The position numbers and the translations under genes were made by a program. This document shows positions 27,033-35,585 of a stretch of DNA of 64,000 bases, one piece after another; the stretch's first letter is position 1, and each line of letters begins with the position of its first letter. The stretch is from an uncultured Barnesiella sp. Its GTDB lineage: Bacteria; Bacteroidota; Bacteroidia; Bacteroidales; Barnesiellaceae. The DNA is taken from the NCBI GenBank assembly GCA_944320995.1, contig CALUJQ010000006.1, positions 25,392 through 89,391 on the forward strand, given 5' to 3'. A model generated the notes under the pieces. It did no database searches, was not told the origin of the DNA, and worked only from the letters and a program-made list of their open reading frames with translations.

Positions 27033-28573
27033 TTCCTCCGTTTGATTATTCGGTTTACAAAACTTTTCATTCCTTTCGTTCCTATATAAAGTAAAAATAG
27101 ATAAACCAAAGAAAAAACTCCTGTTACAATAGTTGCATATAAAATCCAATAAAACCAACTTCTAAATGGACAGGCTGGATCTATAATAAAATCTATCCCA
27201 AAACTTACTAAAAAGAATGATATTATCATAAGACAAACATATAATAATATACCTTTCCAATATTTCCACACAGATAATTTAAATCCCTTAGAAAAGAGGA
27301 AATAAGGCTTCCAAATTCCAACTACAATTATCAAACTAATTATCCCTCCCGATAACACGCCTTCTAATCCCCAAAAGAAACCTCCCATTATTGCCACTAC
27401 AATATAAATAATAGACTCAGCAACCGGGGCCCATGTATCATAAAATAATCCATAGCCATATAAAAATTGATCCGTAGCGCCTCGTGTCATTCCTATAAAG
27501 AAACTCAGCAGCAACAATATTAAGACTGAATTGGAAAGTACATATTGAGATCCAATCCAAAGAGTAATAAATGACGGTAAAAGTTGATATATTGCAAATA
27601 TTAAAATTCCCGTAGCAAAAAAACGGACAGATATTAATTCCCAAAATATCTGTTCTATTTTTTTCTTATTACCCTCAGCAATTAAATTCCCAACTCCTGC
27701 CCCTGTACTACTTAACAAATTATTCAATAGTTGGCCTAATTTATCCGTGATAATAGTATAGTTTCCATAATAAGCTACCGTTTGCAACGAAACAAAGGCA
27801 TAAATGAGAAATGGAGTAGTTTGCCACTGAGTGAAAGCTCCTATCTTATGCACAAACAACTGCTTGGTATATTTCATCACCTCGGGATATTTCTTGAACA
27901 GTCGTTTGCCCAAGCGGACTTCACTGCGAAGCCATGGATAGACTTGATTGATTTTCCAATTGAGGATAAAAGAATAAATAATACCAAATATCAACTCTAT
28001 GGCTACCCACAGATAGTAACTACCGGTATAGTAGGCACTCGCCATCTGAACAAGAACTTTTATAATATTCCCTGTTTGAAAATAGGCGGTGACTACATAA
28101 TTCTTTTGATCGGCTCCTAAAAGGGTTTGTTTATAATTGGCAAAATAGCCGATTAGCGAAGAGGTTAGAAATCCGAAATAGGCAAAGAAGATAACACCCA
28201 TTTCGAATTGGGTATTGGGGAATATCAATGGGAGAAAGCAGGCAAGAACAAGGCCAGCGCCCAAAATAATAAAACCTATCCACCGGTAGAGATAGCCAAA
28301 TACGGATATTATCTCGTTTATTTTTTCCTCGTTATGTTCAAACAAGGGTTTGTATAATACATATCCGATGGCACTACCGATACCCAATTCGGCCAAGTTC
28401 AAAAAACCGAGGAGGTTTTGCAGGGTTCCGGTGAGACCTACAAAATCGGCGCCAAGCGTATCGAGAAATATCTTTCGGGAAAAGAAAGAGAGTATTAGGG
28501 TCAAAAAATAGAATATGAGGTTGACTCTCGCATTCAATAGTGATTTTTTAACCCGCGATTCTTGTTGAGGCAT
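27029..28573 (-). CDS. wzx: Polysaccharide repeat-unit flippase (Wzx family)
   Basis: A 514-residue protein with about 12-14 hydrophobic helices of the polysaccharide transporter (PST/MOP) superfamily. The N-terminal LNARVNLIFYFLTLILSFFS and TLGADFVGLTGTLQNLLGFLN are typical of Bacteroidetes capsule flippases. It would move the undecaprenyl-linked repeat unit to the periplasmic face. The 5' third of the gene has a G+C level like the export genes before it. The remainder is as A+T rich as the glycosyltransferase block, a possible recombination junction. Confidence 0.9.
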   Translation of the reverse strand: MPQQESRVKKSLLNARVNLIFYFLTLILSFFSRKIFLDTLGADFVGLTGTLQNLLGFLNLAELGIGSAIGYVLYKPLFEHNEEKINEIISVFGYLYRWIGFIILGAGLVLACFLPLIFPNTQFEMGVIFFAYFGFLTSSLIGYFANYKQTLLGADQKNYVVTAYFQTGNIIKVLVQMASAYYTGSYYLWVAIELIFGIIYSFILNWKINQVYPWLRSEVRLGKRLFKKYPEVMKYTKQLFVHKIGAFTQWQTTPFLIYAFVSLQTVAYYGNYTIITDKLGQLLNNLLSSTGAGVGNLIAEGNKKKIEQIFWELISVRFFATGILIFAIYQLLPSFITLWIGSQYVLSNSVLILLLLSFFIGMTRGATDQFLYGYGLFYDTWAPVAESIIYIVVAIMGGFFWGLEGVLSGGIISLIIVVGIWKPYFLFSKGFKLSVWKYWKGILLYVCLMIISFFLVSFGIDFIIDPACPFRSWFYWILYATIVTGVFSLVYLFLLYIGTKGMKSFVNRIIKRRK

Positions 28574-28619
28574 AGAAAACTATTCTCCTACTCAAAAATA
28601 GATATGACCCATAATATTA

Positions 28620-31052
28620 TCATCCCCTAAAAATTCGGGCTATTTTATGTGCCAATTTATAAACTATATTGCGTTTTTTCTTAACCGGTTCATTTCCATA
28701 GCCGTAGCCATAACCGTAGCCATAACCGTAGCCATAACCGTAGCCATAACCATAGCCGTAACCGTATTTTTTATTTTCCATTTCGATGCCGTTGATTACG
28801 ACGGTAAGGTTATTGAATTTTTTCTCCTTATAGAGTTTCTCCAATTCAGGAAGATAACGACGATCCAAAATACCATTGCGAATGACATAAACTGTGAGGT
28901 CGGCTACCCGCCCGGCAATACCGGCATCGGCTACCATCAAGGCAGGAACACAATCCAAAATGATATAGTCGTATTGTTTCTTCAACTCTTCTATCAAAAG
29001 CGGGAAACGATCGCTCATCAATAATTCTGAGGGGTTAGGTGGAACGATACCCGCAGAGATCATATCGAACATATCATGTACATTGCTGGGCTGAATGAGA
29101 CTGGAAATTTTGTCATCTTTACCCGACAACCATGTGGAGACTCCGTTTTTCGTCGTCAAATCGAGGGTCTTACTCAAAGTACGTTTACGCAAATCCATAT
29201 CGAGTAAAACGACTCTCTTATTTGTCATGGCCAAGGTTACGGCAAAATTACGAGATACAAAACTTTTCCCCTCTCCCGGCATGGTGGAGGTAAACATAAT
29301 GACTCGTGCCTTGGGGGCTACAAAATCCATATTAGAACGCAACAATCTGAATGATTCCGCCACATTGCTGGTTTTATGTTCTGCTACGACAATCGGCTGT
29401 TCCTCCTTTTCGTCTTTCAATTTCGGTATTTCTCCCAAAATAGGCATCGAAGTATAGTCCTCTACGTCTTTGCGGCCTCTCACTCCGGTATTCCACAACA
29501 AGCGCAACAATTGGATAGCCAACGGAATAATAAGTCCGACGATGAAAGCTACCATTAAAACCATTCTCCGAGCTGGAGCGACCGGAGCCGACGACCCGAA
29601 CGGGGCTTCTATTACACGTATATTAGCTTCGGTAATCGCCAATTGCAAAGCATTTTCCTCCCGTTTATTCAACAAGAAGGTATATAACGATTCTTTAATG
29701 CTCTGTTGTCGAATAATCCCTAATGCCTGCTTTTCCTGTTGAGGTACCGACTCTATTTGAGTCAACGCCTGCGACTCAACCTCCCGGGCTCTTTTTACCT
29801 TCAACTTCAACGTAGCCATATAGTTGTCCATGGAAGCTGCAAGTATATCCCGCATGGAAGCCAGATTGTTGTCCAAATCTTTTACCAACGGGTTGTTCTC
29901 CCCCGAATTGGCGGCCAATCGTTCGCGTTGCAACAACATCTCGTTATAAGTCGTTATTTGACCTTGCAACCCGCTATCTCCTACACCCGACACATTAGGA
30001 ATGAGATGTTTTCCCTCTCCTCCCTTGGTTATATCACGTTGAATAGCTTGTGCAATGGCATACTCCGTTTCCAATTGTACCAATTCGTCTCTCATTTTAC
30101 TGCTTTCGCTCATAAACTGAGAGGCAGTTGCGTCGATATTGACAATACGGTTTTTCTGTTTAAAATCGGTCAATTCATCTTCGACATCGCCCAACTCCTT
30201 ACTAATAATTTCCACTCGTTCATTAATAAATTGAGCGGTACTGGTAGCGATTCGGTTTTTATCCTCAATAATCGTTTCCCGATAAACCTCGATCAATGTA
30301 TTCAAAATAGCCTCAGCCCGAGAAATATTCGAATCCACACAATTTATTTGTACCAGCGTCGTACGATCTCCGGCCAAAGAGGTCGAGATTGACGAATGAT
30401 ATATATTCGCCGCCACATTTAGATCGATACGAGATACCTCAACCGGTATATTGTAATAGGCCGGTAAACGATTAGGAACCGACTCTATGACCATACGCCC
30501 GACTGCCGACACAATCGTATCGCCGAAAGAGAAGACCTGTCCTTTTTCGTCACTTTCGATACCGCCGGTCTTCACATGGCTAAACAAGAAACGGTTCTCG
30601 TCCAATGGCTTTATACTCATCGATACTGGAACAGTATAAGGCTCTAAGAACCTTACTCGAATAGGAGATTCGGCATACAATTGTTCATTGTGCAACCAGT
30701 TTTTTACCTGATAGAAGACATCTAAATTCAATCGTTCGACGACTTCCCGCATCAATTGGCGCGATTGCAATATATAAATTTCGTTCTCAACACCGCTTCC
30801 CGATATGCCTCCGGTCAATTCCAAAGCAGCCGACATATCATTCCCCGATTTGGTCTCGCTTTGGACCAGCATAACGGCACTCCGTTTATACAATGGGGTC
30901 TGCATAGCCAAGTAGAACCACGCAATCGATACACATGCTACAACCGACAGCACGATCCAATACCAATTATCGAATACCAACTCGACAATATCCCGTAGGG
31001 TTATTCCCCCTTCGTTTTTTTTATCGTTTTTAGTTTCTTGAATGAGTTCCAT
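28620..31052 (-). CDS. wzc: Wzc-like polysaccharide co-polymerase / tyrosine kinase
   Basis: An 810-residue fusion of a chain-length determinant and a bacterial tyrosine kinase. A first membrane helix lies at residues ~31-49, a large periplasmic region with coiled coil at ~250-460, and a second helix at ~497-518. The kinase domain has Walker A at 588-598 (TSTMPGEGKSF), Walker A' LLDMDLRKR (616-624) and Walker B YIILD (696-700). The tail, where such kinases autophosphorylate a Tyr cluster, is (Tyr-Gly)12 at ~763-786, followed by a basic stretch. It controls polymer length and export together with Wza. No Wzb phosphatase gene is seen in the locus. Confidence 0.94.
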   Translation of the reverse strand: MELIQETKNDKKNEGGITLRDIVELVFDNWYWIVLSVVACVSIAWFYLAMQTPLYKRSAVMLVQSETKSGNDMSAALELTGGISGSGVENEIYILQSRQLMREVVERLNLDVFYQVKNWLHNEQLYAESPIRVRFLEPYTVPVSMSIKPLDENRFLFSHVKTGGIESDEKGQVFSFGDTIVSAVGRMVIESVPNRLPAYYNIPVEVSRIDLNVAANIYHSSISTSLAGDRTTLVQINCVDSNISRAEAILNTLIEVYRETIIEDKNRIATSTAQFINERVEIISKELGDVEDELTDFKQKNRIVNIDATASQFMSESSKMRDELVQLETEYAIAQAIQRDITKGGEGKHLIPNVSGVGDSGLQGQITTYNEMLLQRERLAANSGENNPLVKDLDNNLASMRDILAASMDNYMATLKLKVKRAREVESQALTQIESVPQQEKQALGIIRQQSIKESLYTFLLNKREENALQLAITEANIRVIEAPFGSSAPVAPARRMVLMVAFIVGLIIPLAIQLLRLLWNTGVRGRKDVEDYTSMPILGEIPKLKDEKEEQPIVVAEHKTSNVAESFRLLRSNMDFVAPKARVIMFTSTMPGEGKSFVSRNFAVTLAMTNKRVVLLDMDLRKRTLSKTLDLTTKNGVSTWLSGKDDKISSLIQPSNVHDMFDMISAGIVPPNPSELLMSDRFPLLIEELKKQYDYIILDCVPALMVADAGIAGRVADLTVYVIRNGILDRRYLPELEKLYKEKKFNNLTVVINGIEMENKKYGYGYGYGYGYGYGYGYGYGYGYGNEPVKKKRNIVYKLAHKIARIFRG
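28695..28766. repeat. Tandem repeat encoding (Tyr-Gly)12 in the kinase tail
   Basis: A 72-base stretch encodes twelve Tyr-Gly pairs. It contains four perfect copies of the 12-base unit gtagccataacc (28704-28751), flanked by degenerate copies. Units of 6 or 12 bases are in frame, so copy-number change would alter the number of phosphorylatable Tyr without breaking the reading frame. Confidence 0.92.
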
Positions 31053-31061
31053 ATATAGATA

Positions 31062-31865
31062 TTACTTATCCTTTAACACAATAATCATAGATATAATCGA
31101 CAACACCGAGGCTACCAATGATAAAATACTGCTACTTGCCGAAATAAACGACAACGTAGAACTACCTTTCACTCCTATCGACTTATTGGGTTGCACATAG
31201 ATTACATCATTTTGTTTCAAATAGTAACAGGGAGAATTCCAAACCTTCTCACTCGAAGTTAAATCCACGACATAAGTTGTACGTCGATTTCCCTCCTCGC
31301 GCATAACCAAAACATTTTCCCGTTTTCCCGACGGTGTAAGGTCGCCAGCCATCGACAAGGCTTCGAGAATAGTCACCCGGTCTCCCGTAATGGTTTGTAC
31401 ACCCGGATTATTCACTTCGCCCATTATCGAGACTTTGAAATTTCTCATTTGTACCGAAACCACAGGATCTTTCACATATTCCCCTTCAATAAGTTTTTTC
31501 TTAATCGATTCGGCCAATTCTGCCCGCGTCAATCCGCCAGCTTGCATTTCGCCTAAGATAGGCACATCGATCATTCCGTTTTTATCGACCCTCAAACCGA
31601 TAGCTTCTTGTATCGTTGTCGAAGCGCCCGAACTACCCAGCATCTGATTATTGCCGAAGATCTCCAACAATTCTCCATCTTTACTACTTACCGTAATAAG
31701 CAATTGGTCATCGGGCTCGATTTTCAATTCAAAATCTTGTACAATTGTTTGAGGATTTTGATTCAAGGCATCGGCACCTTGCATATAAATCATTTTTTTA
31801 GAAGGGACACACGACACCAATCCCACGAGTACCGTAGCCATTAAGATTTTCGAAATATATTTCAT
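31062..31865 (-). CDS. wza: Polysaccharide export lipoprotein (Wza family)
   Basis: A 267-residue outer-membrane polysaccharide export protein. The signal peptide ends in the lipobox LVSC with Cys19 as the lipid-modified residue. A polysaccharide-export domain (IEPDDQLLITVSSKD) and SLBB-like segments (IMGEVNNPGVQTITG) follow. A hydrophobic C-terminal helix ends ISMIIVLKDK. It forms the export channel and contacts the periplasmic part of Wzc, encoded 9 bases downstream. Confidence 0.94.
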   Translation of the reverse strand: MKYISKILMATVLVGLVSCVPSKKMIYMQGADALNQNPQTIVQDFELKIEPDDQLLITVSSKDGELLEIFGNNQMLGSSGASTTIQEAIGLRVDKNGMIDVPILGEMQAGGLTRAELAESIKKKLIEGEYVKDPVVSVQMRNFKVSIMGEVNNPGVQTITGDRVTILEALSMAGDLTPSGKRENVLVMREEGNRRTTYVVDLTSSEKVWNSPCYYLKQNDVIYVQPNKSIGVKGSSTLSFISASSSILSLVASVLSIISMIIVLKDK

Positions 31866-31898
31866 CTGTCAAAAGATAACTATTAACATACTAACTTT

Positions 31899-33005
31899 TT
31901 AACTTACCTTTTTCCGATTTATTCGACGAGTCAAATAAAGCTGCATACAAGTCCAAATCAGAATATCCAAAAATAACAATACATTTATATTCACATGGGT
32001 CAATAACAGCAAATTCATCGCCGCAAATCCCGAAGAAATCAACAAGATAATAATCATCGCCGTCCGATGAGAATACCCCAAAGCAAGGAATTTGTGGTGA
32101 ATATGATTTTTATCGGGACTAAAAATATTCTTCTTGAAACGAATTCGATGGAGAATAACCCGAACCACATCGAACACAGGTGTTATCAAAACCGAAAATG
32201 CAATTACAATAGCATCGGGGATCCGATGAGGCACAATCTCGTCATACATGCTAAATCGGATAGCCAAGATACTTAATATGAATCCTATTGTTAAAGAGCC
32301 GGTGTCTCCCATAAAAATTTTCCGACCTCGTTTAGGATTCCCGAAAACATTATAGTAAAAAAACGGAATGATCGTCCCGAGTGTTATGATGGCGAGTGCT
32401 GCATACAGCCACTCTTGTTGGTATATAAACAAAACCGCAAAAAACAAGAAAGCTATACCGCTCAATCCCGAAGCCAAACCGTCTATCCCATCAATCAAAT
32501 TAATCGCATTCGTAATAAAGACTATGATAAAAACAGTAAACGGTACTCCCACCCAAACCGGCAATTCATATATCCCGAATATCCCGTAAAGGTTATTGAC
32601 CCATATTCCTGAAAAGGCCAATAAAATGGCGCAAAATATTTGGACAAGGAATTTTTGATGGTAACGCACACCTATCAGATCATCGGTAATACCAGTCAAA
32701 TACAACAACAGCAAGCTACTCAGGCCAAACGACAATACCGAGGTGTCGTTCGCCGCTATAATCGAGGGGAACAAGTCCGACCCATATATCTGATTCAACC
32801 CTATCATAAACGACAAGGTAAAGATAACGGCCGGGAAAAATGAAACTCCCCCCAATCGAGGTATTACCCCTTGGTGTACTTTGCGTTCGTTCGGTATATC
32901 AAACAAATGTTTCTTAAACGAAATCACTAAAATCCTTGGAATAATAAAAAATGAAAATCCCAGACTAATAAGAAATGACAATAACAAAACCCAAATATAA
33001 TCCAT
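31899..33005 (-). CDS. WecA/MraY-family undecaprenyl-phosphate GlcNAc-1-P transferase
   Basis: A polytopic phosphoglycosyltransferase of 368 residues. It starts the lipid-linked unit by moving a HexNAc-1-phosphate, most likely GlcNAc-1-P, from UDP-sugar to undecaprenyl phosphate. Visible motifs are VHQGVIPRLGGVSFF, GITDDLIGVRYHQKFLVQ, NAINLIDGIDGLASGL, FMGDTGSL and the C-terminal DKNHIHHKFL with the His cluster. The start is ATG 33005; a TTG at 33053 is in frame but unneeded. It is the first gene of the polysaccharide operon, after a leader of roughly 370 bases from the best promoter. Confidence 0.92.
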   Translation of the reverse strand: MDYIWVLLLSFLISLGFSFFIIPRILVISFKKHLFDIPNERKVHQGVIPRLGGVSFFPAVIFTLSFMIGLNQIYGSDLFPSIIAANDTSVLSFGLSSLLLLYLTGITDDLIGVRYHQKFLVQIFCAILLAFSGIWVNNLYGIFGIYELPVWVGVPFTVFIIVFITNAINLIDGIDGLASGLSGIAFLFFAVLFIYQQEWLYAALAIITLGTIIPFFYYNVFGNPKRGRKIFMGDTGSLTIGFILSILAIRFSMYDEIVPHRIPDAIVIAFSVLITPVFDVVRVILHRIRFKKNIFSPDKNHIHHKFLALGYSHRTAMIIILLISSGFAAMNLLLLTHVNINVLLFLDILIWTCMQLYLTRRINRKKVS

Positions 33006-33382
33006 AAATATTAGATTTAACACACCATCCTCATTACTAAATAAACTTCCCAATATAGACCCAATTCTATGCAGAAATTTTATAACTCTTTATTATAAAA
33101 ATCATCGATATAATCTTTATTTTTCACAATTCTTGGGGTCACCGATGAAAAATTTTCTCGGCGTCAACACTCCAATTATACTCAAATGCCTTTTCATCCC
33201 TATCTCAGAAGACAAAAGTCATTTCTGTCAGAAATATAACCCCTTATTATATCGAATCAAATAGAATCTTACAATCTAAAATCCTTATTTGACTAAAAAG
33301 ATCATATATCTTGAAAAAATAGGATAACTAAAAGCCAAAAATCTATTTAACACAAAGTATAGCCTATTTTTTACATTTTTCG

Positions 33383-33412
33383 CAAAGGTACTTACAATTA
33401 TTAAAAAACAAA
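33383..33412 (-). promoter_or_regulatory. Promoter of the polysaccharide operon
   Basis: On the minus strand, TTTG (33412-33409) is followed after 18 bases by TACCTTTG (33390-33383), an exact TAnnTTTG -7 box. Predicted initiation near 33376 leaves an untranslated leader of about 370 bases before the WecA-like start at 33005. Confidence 0.6.
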
Positions 33413-33668
33413 ATCAAAATCTCACAAAAAACATTATGTCGGCATAAAGATTCACTTAAACAGATAATATAGAAATATTTATAAATATTTTATTAAATTT
33501 CAATCAGCCAATCATAATCATTGTTTTTTGTAGTTTTATCAGGAACAAGTCTTGTGACAAATTTGTTCAGGCAATATACACCCTTCAAACAATAAATACA
33601 TAGAAGAAGAATTCTGTTACAATTGATAAATTAACATAATTTGACCCTAAAAGAAAGGAACAAACTCT

Positions 33669-33676
33669 TACCTTTG
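33669..33676 (+). promoter_or_regulatory. -7 element of the thioesterase gene
   Basis: TACCTTTG matches TAnnTTTG exactly. A TTTG at 33640-33643 is 25 bases upstream, longer than the usual 19-21. The start codon at 33702 would follow a leader of about 20 bases. Confidence 0.45.
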
Positions 33677-33701
33677 AATAAAATTTATATCCAATCTTTC
33701 T

Positions 33702-34220
33702 ATGATAAAAAAGATTATAAACCCGTGGACCAAACTTGAAAAAGAAGGATATAATTGCTTTGGATGTGCCCCCAACAATCCATACGGGCTGAAAATGGAA
33801 TTTTACGAAGATGGTGACGAAATTGTATCCTATTGGAATCCAACCGATAATTATCAAGGTTGGTTACATACCCTCCATGGAGGAATTCAGGCCCTTTTGA
33901 TGGACGAAGTGGCAGGTTGGCTGGTCGCCCGGAAATTGCAAACGACCGGCATGACTACCCAATTGGAAGTCAAATACAAGAAATCTATCACCACCGGCAG
34001 TGCTGTTGCCCTAGAAATCCGTACCCATATTAAAGAGATGAAACACAACTTTGCTTTCATATCGGCTCAAATTATCCATGACCATCAAGTATGCTCACAA
34101 GGAGAACTCACCTATTTCTGTTTTTCCCAAGAGAAAGCCATAACGGAATTCCATTTTTCAGGCTGCCACACCGAAGACGAACTCACTTCTATCGAAGCAA
34201 ATAAAAACTGCCGGGAGTAA
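33702..34220 (+). CDS. PaaI/4HBT-type hotdog thioesterase
   Basis: A 172-residue single hotdog domain. The catalytic-helix region LHGGIQALLMDEVAGWL and the strand TTQLEVKYKKSI are typical of the PaaI-like acyl-CoA thioesterases. The N-terminal CFGCAPNNPYGLKMEF is a common opening in this branch. It would hydrolyse an acyl-CoA thioester in the cytoplasm; the substrate cannot be told. It is transcribed away from the polysaccharide operon and converges on the antiporter gene. A hairpin with no T tract (34207-34234) overlaps its stop codon. Confidence 0.85.
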   Translation: MIKKIINPWTKLEKEGYNCFGCAPNNPYGLKMEFYEDGDEIVSYWNPTDNYQGWLHTLHGGIQALLMDEVAGWLVARKLQTTGMTTQLEVKYKKSITTGSAVALEIRTHIKEMKHNFAFISAQIIHDHQVCSQGELTYFCFSQEKAITEFHFSGCHTEDELTSIEANKNCRE

Positions 34221-34289
34221 ATGACCCCGGTAGTAATTCCATATCCAAAACTACCCTTACAACAAAAGCATACCTGTTTAGCCATCGTT

Positions 34290-35246
34290 TTACAACTGGT
34301 AAATCAAATATGCCGTATAGGCTACATAACACAAGACCATCACGACGCCTTCGACACGAGTGATCGTACGCACCTTGTGGTATTTTCCCACAAAAAACAT
34401 CAGCAACGAGGCCCCCAACAGATAGAGTAAATCGAAGTTAGTGATTCCACCCAACGGGAGCGGCGAGATAGCGGCACTGGTACCCAATACGAAAAAGACA
34501 TTGAACAGATTGGAGCCTATCACATTGCCCACGGCGATCTCGGGATTTTTCTTCAATGCGGCAACAACCGAGGTCGCCAACTCGGGTAGCGAAGTTCCCA
34601 TGGCCACCAAGGTCAAACCGATAATCGACTCACTCACTCCCAGCGAACGGGCTATCTCACTCGACCCATCGACAAACAGCCGGCCACCGAAAATCAAAGC
34701 GGCAAGCCCGCCTACAATATAAAGGATACAACGCCACACAGGTAACGATTTGATTTCGGCCGACTCCTCTTCACTGTGGTTGTGTGCAATGGCAAACGTA
34801 TAACCGAGAAATATCAAGAAGAAGCAAAGCATCAATAGCCCGTCGGCACGATTAATCACATTCTCGGTACCGGTTCCCAAAAAGAGATCGTTGGCACAAA
34901 TAAGCACGACCACCGAAGAGAGTATTGCCAACGGTATCTCCTTGGTCAATGTCCCCCGGGTAATTCTAATGGGAGCTACGACTGCGGTCACACCCACAAT
35001 CATCAAAATATTGAAAATATTGCTTCCCACCACATTACCGATAGCCAATCCGGCACTATCGTTGAGTGCCGATACGACACTGACTGTCAGCTCCGGAGCC
35101 GACGTGCCGAATGCGACAATCGTAAGCCCTATTACCAACGACGAGATATTGAAACGCTTGGCCAATGCGGCAGCCCCATCTGTCAAAAAATTAGCTCCTG
35201 CCAAAATCAAGGCCAGTCCCACCAGCAAAAAGAGTATGTTTATCAT
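34290..35246 (-). CDS. Calcium/sodium antiporter (CaCA family, YrbG-like)
   Basis: An inner-membrane cation exchanger with about ten helices. It shows the two alpha-repeats of the family: GTSAPELTVSVVSAL with AIGNVVGSNIFN, and GTSLPELATSVVAAL with AVGNVIGSNLFN; the Glu in each GTSxPEL is the ion ligand. The start at ATG 35246 opens with the first helix MINILFLLVGLALILAG; an in-frame ATG at 35285 overlaps a -7-like promoter element. The family exchanges Ca2+ for Na+ (or other cations) across the membrane. Confidence 0.93.
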   Translation of the reverse strand: MINILFLLVGLALILAGANFLTDGAAALAKRFNISSLVIGLTIVAFGTSAPELTVSVVSALNDSAGLAIGNVVGSNIFNILMIVGVTAVVAPIRITRGTLTKEIPLAILSSVVVLICANDLFLGTGTENVINRADGLLMLCFFLIFLGYTFAIAHNHSEEESAEIKSLPVWRCILYIVGGLAALIFGGRLFVDGSSEIARSLGVSESIIGLTLVAMGTSLPELATSVVAALKKNPEIAVGNVIGSNLFNVFFVLGTSAAISPLPLGGITNFDLLYLLGASLLMFFVGKYHKVRTITRVEGVVMVLCYVAYTAYLIYQL

Positions 35247-35437
35247 AAACACCTTATTTTTATATTCCTCATTATGAATGGGCAAATGTACAGATTTAAT
35301 TTAACAGTCCGAAGAGAGTACGATACAAATTTACCATTGCCCCAACGGGAGATCCCTCTTTTTTACAAATTAAGGCACCTTTCCTCTTAATTTTTATTAA
35401 AACCACCGGGCATTACCATCGGTAAGAAAATAATACA

Positions 35438-35445
35438 TAACTTTG
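35438..35445 (+). promoter_or_regulatory. -7 element of the thiamine operon
   Basis: TAACTTTG matches TAnnTTTG exactly and lies just upstream of the TPP aptamer. Initiation would fall near the first base of helix P1. No convincing -33 TTTG was found. Confidence 0.55.
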
Positions 35446-35451
35446 TCGTGT

Positions 35452-35527
35452 AACAAAGGGGTGCCTAAAAACGGCTGAGATCATACCCTATGAACCTGAT
35501 ACGGATAATGCCGGCGCAGGAATTGTT
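35452..35527 (+). promoter_or_regulatory. TPP riboswitch (THI element)
   Basis: The conserved THI-box segments appear in order: GGGGTGCC, GGCTGAGA, ACCC, GAACCTGAT and GGATAATGCCGGCGCAGG. The outer helix P1 is closed by AACAA (35452-35456) with TTGTT (35523-35527). It senses thiamine pyrophosphate and controls the following thiD-thiF operon. Confidence 0.97.
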
Positions 35528-35546
35528 CATAGTCCTATCTGTTTCG

Positions 35547-35585
35547 ATACGGTTTTAAGCTACCCCTCGATAAAGCAAACCGTAT
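35547..35585 (+). promoter_or_regulatory. Start-codon hairpin downstream of the TPP riboswitch
   Basis: A perfect 9-bp stem pairs 35547-35555 with 35577-35585. The distal strand contains the first two bases of the thiD ATG (35584). No T tract follows. It looks like an expression platform that controls translation start rather than termination. The alternative pairing that would release it was not identified. Confidence 0.6.

Larger units (their letters stand above)
33054..33701. other. Divergent non-coding region upstream of the polysaccharide operon
   Basis: Nearly 650 bases without a plausible gene, strongly A+T rich. They hold the best promoter match for the polysaccharide operon (33412-33383, minus), a -7 element for the thioesterase (33669-33676, plus), and an 11-bp palindrome (33545-33555) nested in a GAACAA/TTGTTC inverted repeat (33543-33568). 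No UpxY-like antiterminator gene and no clear invertible-promoter repeats were seen. Confidence 0.6.

Noticed and set aside
28647..29024. Plus-strand open frame with a Val-Ala-Ile-Thr repeat
   Set aside because: It is the antisense reading of the (Tyr-Gly) repeat in the kinase gene.
33054..33701. Invertible capsule promoter
   Set aside because: No pair of matching inverted repeats flanks the promoter, and no invertase gene is nearby. The only inverted repeat seen (33543-33568) is too short.
33585..33857. Minus-strand 90-codon open frame overlapping the thioesterase start
   Set aside because: No family resemblance; it overlaps a well-supported gene and a promoter.
34207..34234. Terminator between the thioesterase and antiporter genes
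   Set aside because: A hairpin is present, but with a G-U pair and no T tract on either side, so it is not listed as a terminator.
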